From the NCBI RefSeq assembly GCF_023156245.1, contig NZ_JAKZAH010000008.1, positions 1-64,000 of the forward strand: DNA of 64,000 nt, in the 5' to 3' direction. Below the pieces are notes generated by a model. The model was given only the letters and a program-made list of their open reading frames with translations. It was not told the DNA's origin and did not search any database. The translations under genes were made by a program, and so were the position numbers. This document shows positions 61,451 through 64,000 of this stretch, one piece after another (the first letter of the stretch is position 1; every line of letters starts with the position of its first letter). Origin of the DNA: Marinobacter bryozoorum. GTDB lineage: Bacteria > Pseudomonadota > Gammaproteobacteria > Pseudomonadales > Oleiphilaceae.

Positions 61451-62955
61451 CGGCGCTTGGCAGGCTTGAAGCCGTCGCGCTTGCCGCCTGACCTGGCGCC
61501 TGGCTTGCCACCGGACTTGTTGCCCCGATAACCGCCGGGTTTGCCGCCCGGTCCGCCCTTACGGAAGTTACCACGCTTGCCACCCGGGCCGCCTTTGCCC
61601 CTGGGAGGGTTGGCGGACGGTATCGGCAGCTCTGACGGGGTTTCCAGTGGCAGCGAACCCGGTTGGGCGGACTCCATCCAGCAGGCCAGGGCGCCGGCCA
61701 GCATGGCCATGTCCATATCATTGCGTTCGGCAATATCGTCCAGAAGGCCCATGGCCTTGGCCAGCTTGCCGTCTTCAGTGAAGCCCATGAGCTGACTTTC
61801 GAACTGCTCCTGGCGGAGCTTCTGAAGTGCCGCCGGAGTGGGTAGTTCGTACGGCTCCATGGGCGAGTTGGTGGCACGCTCCAGGGTGCGTAGCCAGCTG
61901 CGCTCACGGGGGGTGACCAGCAGGATTGCCTTGCCGGCACGACCGGCGCGGCCCGTGCGGCCCACGCGGTGAATATAGGCTTCGCTGTCGTAGGGCACGT
62001 CGTAGTTGATGACGTGGGTAATCCGTGGCACATCCAGGCCCCGGGCAGCCACGTCAGTGGCGATGATCAGGTCCTTCTTGCCTCGCTTGAGGTCTTCCAC
62101 GGTCTGTTCCCGCTGGCGCTGATTCAGGTCGCCGTTCAGGGGGGCCACGGAGTGACCGCGGGCCGCCAGCTTCTCGGCCAGCAGGGTGGTTTCTGCCTTG
62201 GTGCGCACGAAGATAATGGCCGCATCGATCGGCTCCACTTCCAGGATGCGGGTCAGCGCATCCAGCTTGCGCTCACCGAAGGTCGGCAGTACGAACTGGG
62301 AAATCCGCTCAACCGTGCGGGTTTCGCTCTTGATTTTGACTTCCCGGGCGTCGCTCAGGTAGGTGTTGGCAACCCGGGCGATGGCCGGCGGCATGGTGGC
62401 AGAGAACAGCGCGCGCTGGCAGCTGTCCGGAGTGCTGGCAAGGATGGCTTCGACATCGTCGATAAAGCCCATGCGCAGCATCTCGTCCGCTTCATCCAGC
62501 ACCAGGGCCTTCAGGTTGTTCAGCTTCAGCTTGCCGCGACGCAGGTGGTCCAGCAGGCGCCCCGGGGTGCCGACGATGACCTGTGAGCCCCGGTTCAGGG
62601 CCTTGAGCTGGGGTGCGAAATCCGCGCCGCCGTAGATGGGGAGCACGTGGAGCTGGCGGAAACCGCTGGCATAGGTAGTAAAGGCTTCGGCGACCTGGAT
62701 GGCCAGTTCCCGGGTGGGGGTCAGTACCAGAATCTGGGTGGACAGGTCGTCTGCGTCGATGCGGCTGAGCAGGGGCAACGCAAAGGCGGCCGTCTTGCCG
62801 GTACCGGTCTGGGCGATACCCAGCAGGTGGCGTCCTTCCAGCAGCACCGGTATGGCCTGGGCCTGGATGGGAGACGGGGTTTCATAGCCAACGGTACGGA
62901 CAGCTTCGAGCACAGCCGGGTCGAGGCCGAGTTCAGCAAAGGTTTGTTCTGACAT
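61438..62955 (-). CDS. DEAD-box ATP-dependent RNA helicase
   Basis: 505 residues. Core motifs in order: Q motif YETPSPIQAQAIP, Walker A AQTGTGKT, PTRELA, DEAD box LDEADEML, SAT, ATDVAARGLDVP and HRVGRTGRAGR. After a helical spacer (about 370-440) comes a basic, glycine-rich tail with GGKPGG/RG repeats that should bind RNA nonspecifically. Shorter than E. coli DeaD and without its DbpA-like domain, so I leave the symbol blank. A long leader may precede it. Confidence 0.93.
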   Translation of the reverse strand: MSEQTFAELGLDPAVLEAVRTVGYETPSPIQAQAIPVLLEGRHLLGIAQTGTGKTAAFALPLLSRIDADDLSTQILVLTPTRELAIQVAEAFTTYASGFRQLHVLPIYGGADFAPQLKALNRGSQVIVGTPGRLLDHLRRGKLKLNNLKALVLDEADEMLRMGFIDDVEAILASTPDSCQRALFSATMPPAIARVANTYLSDAREVKIKSETRTVERISQFVLPTFGERKLDALTRILEVEPIDAAIIFVRTKAETTLLAEKLAARGHSVAPLNGDLNQRQREQTVEDLKRGKKDLIIATDVAARGLDVPRITHVINYDVPYDSEAYIHRVGRTGRAGRAGKAILLVTPRERSWLRTLERATNSPMEPYELPTPAALQKLRQEQFESQLMGFTEDGKLAKAMGLLDDIAERNDMDMAMLAGALACWMESAQPGSLPLETPSELPIPSANPPRGKGGPGGKRGNFRKGGPGGKPGGYRGNKSGGKPGARSGGKRDGFKPAKRRQAD

Positions 62956-63270
62956 TCAATTACCTGGTATTCGGGATGGGGGAGCCACAGATCTGGAGGC
63001 CGGTAACAGCCTGAAACCGGAAGAAGGACGGGCTCCTGAAGCTACCGGCTGAGCGCGTCGGGGTAGCCTGTTGAACCTTGGACGGTTCGCGAACCCCATA
63101 AACCCGGCTGGTATCGTCACGGACCGGTCGCCGGTTTGGCGTTGGGGTCCGTGGGTCTGGTCATCCTGTTGATGACGCGGCGCAGTATACGCGGTTGTCA
63201 GCTGGTTTTATAGCGGTGCGGAGCATCCGGCGGTAGGTAATTGCCCGTGTGACTTGTGTCATGAAGCGCT
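62956..63270 (-). other. Upstream region of the DEAD-box helicase gene
   Basis: About 315 bp without a gene. On the minus strand a -10-like TATACT occurs at 63184-63189 with no good -35, which would give a leader of about 220 nt. Inverted repeats such as GACGGTTCGCGAACC-like sequence near 63080 and GGACCGG/CCGG near 63140 suggest RNA structure. Long structured leaders are typical of cold-induced helicase genes; here that is inference. Confidence 0.45.
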
Positions 63271-63298
63271 TTGGGGCAGTCTTTTGGGTTTATATAAT
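63271..63298 (+). promoter_or_regulatory. Promoter of the thioesterase-family gene
   Basis: TTGGGG (63271-63276) and a perfect TATAAT (63293-63298) with a 16-bp spacer, 37 bp before the ATG. Confidence 0.7.
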
Positions 63299-63334
63299 AC
63301 GCATCCTCATCAATTAACCGGAGACACCATTGCC

Positions 63335-64000
63335 ATGAATCTCGAGGAAATCCTGGCCTCGGCGGCCAACAACGAAGTGACTATTCCTGCTGTCTGGGCC
63401 CAGGGACGGGCAACGTTCGGCGGTGTCACAGGCGCCCTGGCCTGTGAGCGGATGCAGTCTGTGGTAACGCCGGGGCGTCCGCTGCGGGCCATGCAGGTGT
63501 CTTTCGTGGGGCCGGTTGAGCCGGGCATCCCGGTTGCACTTGAGGTGGAACTGTTGCGGGAAGGCAAGGCGGTCAGTCAGGCCATGGTCAGAATGGTGCA
63601 GAACGGCACTACCCGGCTGATAGCCATGGGTGCCTATGGTAGTGGTCGCGAATCCTTGGTAAGTGTTGCGCCTCAGCCGGCCCCGCAAGTGCCGGCCCCT
63701 GAAGACTGTGAGCCGACGCCTTTCATTAAGGGCGTCACACCCGACTTTGTCCAGTTTATCGAGACACGTTTGTGTTTCGGTAGCCGTCCGTTTTCAGGTG
63801 AGAAGCACCGGGATATTGGCGGCTGGATGAAGTTCCGTGAGGCGCCTTCCAGGCTGGACGATCCGGCCATCGTCGCGCTGATCGACGCCTGGCCACCGGT
63901 ACCCCTGTCTCATCTGACCGAGTTTGCTCCCAACAGCTCGCTGACCTGGTCCGTTGAAATAATGGATCCCCGCCCGGCCATCAAGGTCGACGACTGGCTT
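63335..64000 (+). CDS. Acyl-CoA thioesterase family protein (hotdog fold), 3'-truncated by window edge
   Basis: 222 codons are visible and the frame is still open at the window end. It begins MNLEEILASAANNEVTIPAVWAQGRATFGGVTGALACERM, followed by LRAMQVSFVGPVEPGIPVALEVELLREGKAVSQAMVRMVQNG, a hotdog half-domain typical of TesB-like thioesterases; a second half (WMKFREAPSRLDDPAIVALIDAWPP) follows. ATG chosen after GGAG at about 11 bp. Substrate unknown. Confidence 0.85.
   Translation, partial: MNLEEILASAANNEVTIPAVWAQGRATFGGVTGALACERMQSVVTPGRPLRAMQVSFVGPVEPGIPVALEVELLREGKAVSQAMVRMVQNGTTRLIAMGAYGSGRESLVSVAPQPAPQVPAPEDCEPTPFIKGVTPDFVQFIETRLCFGSRPFSGEKHRDIGGWMKFREAPSRLDDPAIVALIDAWPPVPLSHLTEFAPNSSLTWSVEIMDPRPAIKVDDWL

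Overview
The window is about 64 kb of GC-rich chromosome (markedly GC-rich coding DNA, ATGA/TGATG stop-start overlaps throughout) from a marine-type gammaproteobacterium. Gene content and order (holD-like/rimI/prfC, rsmI/lpoA/yraN/diaA, sspAB behind petABC, dciA and an M23 peptidase between lpxC and secA, a nudix/ThiE-like fusion after argJ) resemble Pseudomonadales/Alteromonadales, and I infer something close to Marinobacter. It is core chromosome: I see no insertion sequence, prophage, integron, CRISPR array or tRNA.

Layout. 1-3.9 kb (+): a Liv-type ABC importer, cut at its 5' end (livH, livM, livG, and a livF that carries an N-terminal hemerythrin-like domain). 4.2-13.1 kb (-): a phenylacetate catabolic cluster in two transcription units, paaG-paaI-paaK (ends in a terminator at 10.37 kb) and paaABCDE-paaZ. 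It covers activation of phenylacetate, epoxidation, isomerisation and ring opening; the beta-oxidation genes paaF/H/J and a paaX regulator are not here. The ABC importer converges on the cluster and may import the substrate. 13.5-18.5 kb (+): a very divergent holD, rimI, prfC, a TatD-family hydrolase, and rplM-rpsI. 18.7-22.5 kb (+): cytochrome bc1 (petABC), sspA, sspB. 22.6-25.6 kb (-): diaA, yraN, lpoA, divergent from rsmI; the RNase P RNA gene follows rsmI.

27.2-45.4 kb (+): a complete dcw cell-wall/division cluster: mraZ, rsmH, ftsL, ftsI, murE, murF, mraY, murD, ftsW, murG, murC, ddlB, ftsQ, ftsA, ftsZ, then lpxC. An unusually long 10-bp-periodic GTGG repeat array lies directly behind the mraZ promoter. 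45.4-52.8 kb: dciA (-), an M23 peptidase, secA, argJ, a nudix-ThiE-like fusion and moaC. 53-57.9 kb: ribA (+) convergent with dxs-ispA-xseB and an NRDE-domain gene (-). 58-64 kb: TauE-type permease, lgt, thyA, folA, a DEAD-box helicase (-) and the start of a thioesterase-family gene (+), cut by the window end.

The least explained DNA is intergenic. Three copies (3.96, 60.55 and 60.79 kb) of a nested palindromic element have perfect but mutually different outer stems, a conserved single-sided core of about 29 nt and a small inner hairpin with a conserved GTCCMT loop. They lie next to gene ends and look like members of a genome-wide structured repeat family. Other points are the hemerythrin-LivF fusion, operator-like palindromes in the paa promoters and a PVWY Qo motif in cytochrome b. 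Most of the rest is ordinary, conserved housekeeping content.
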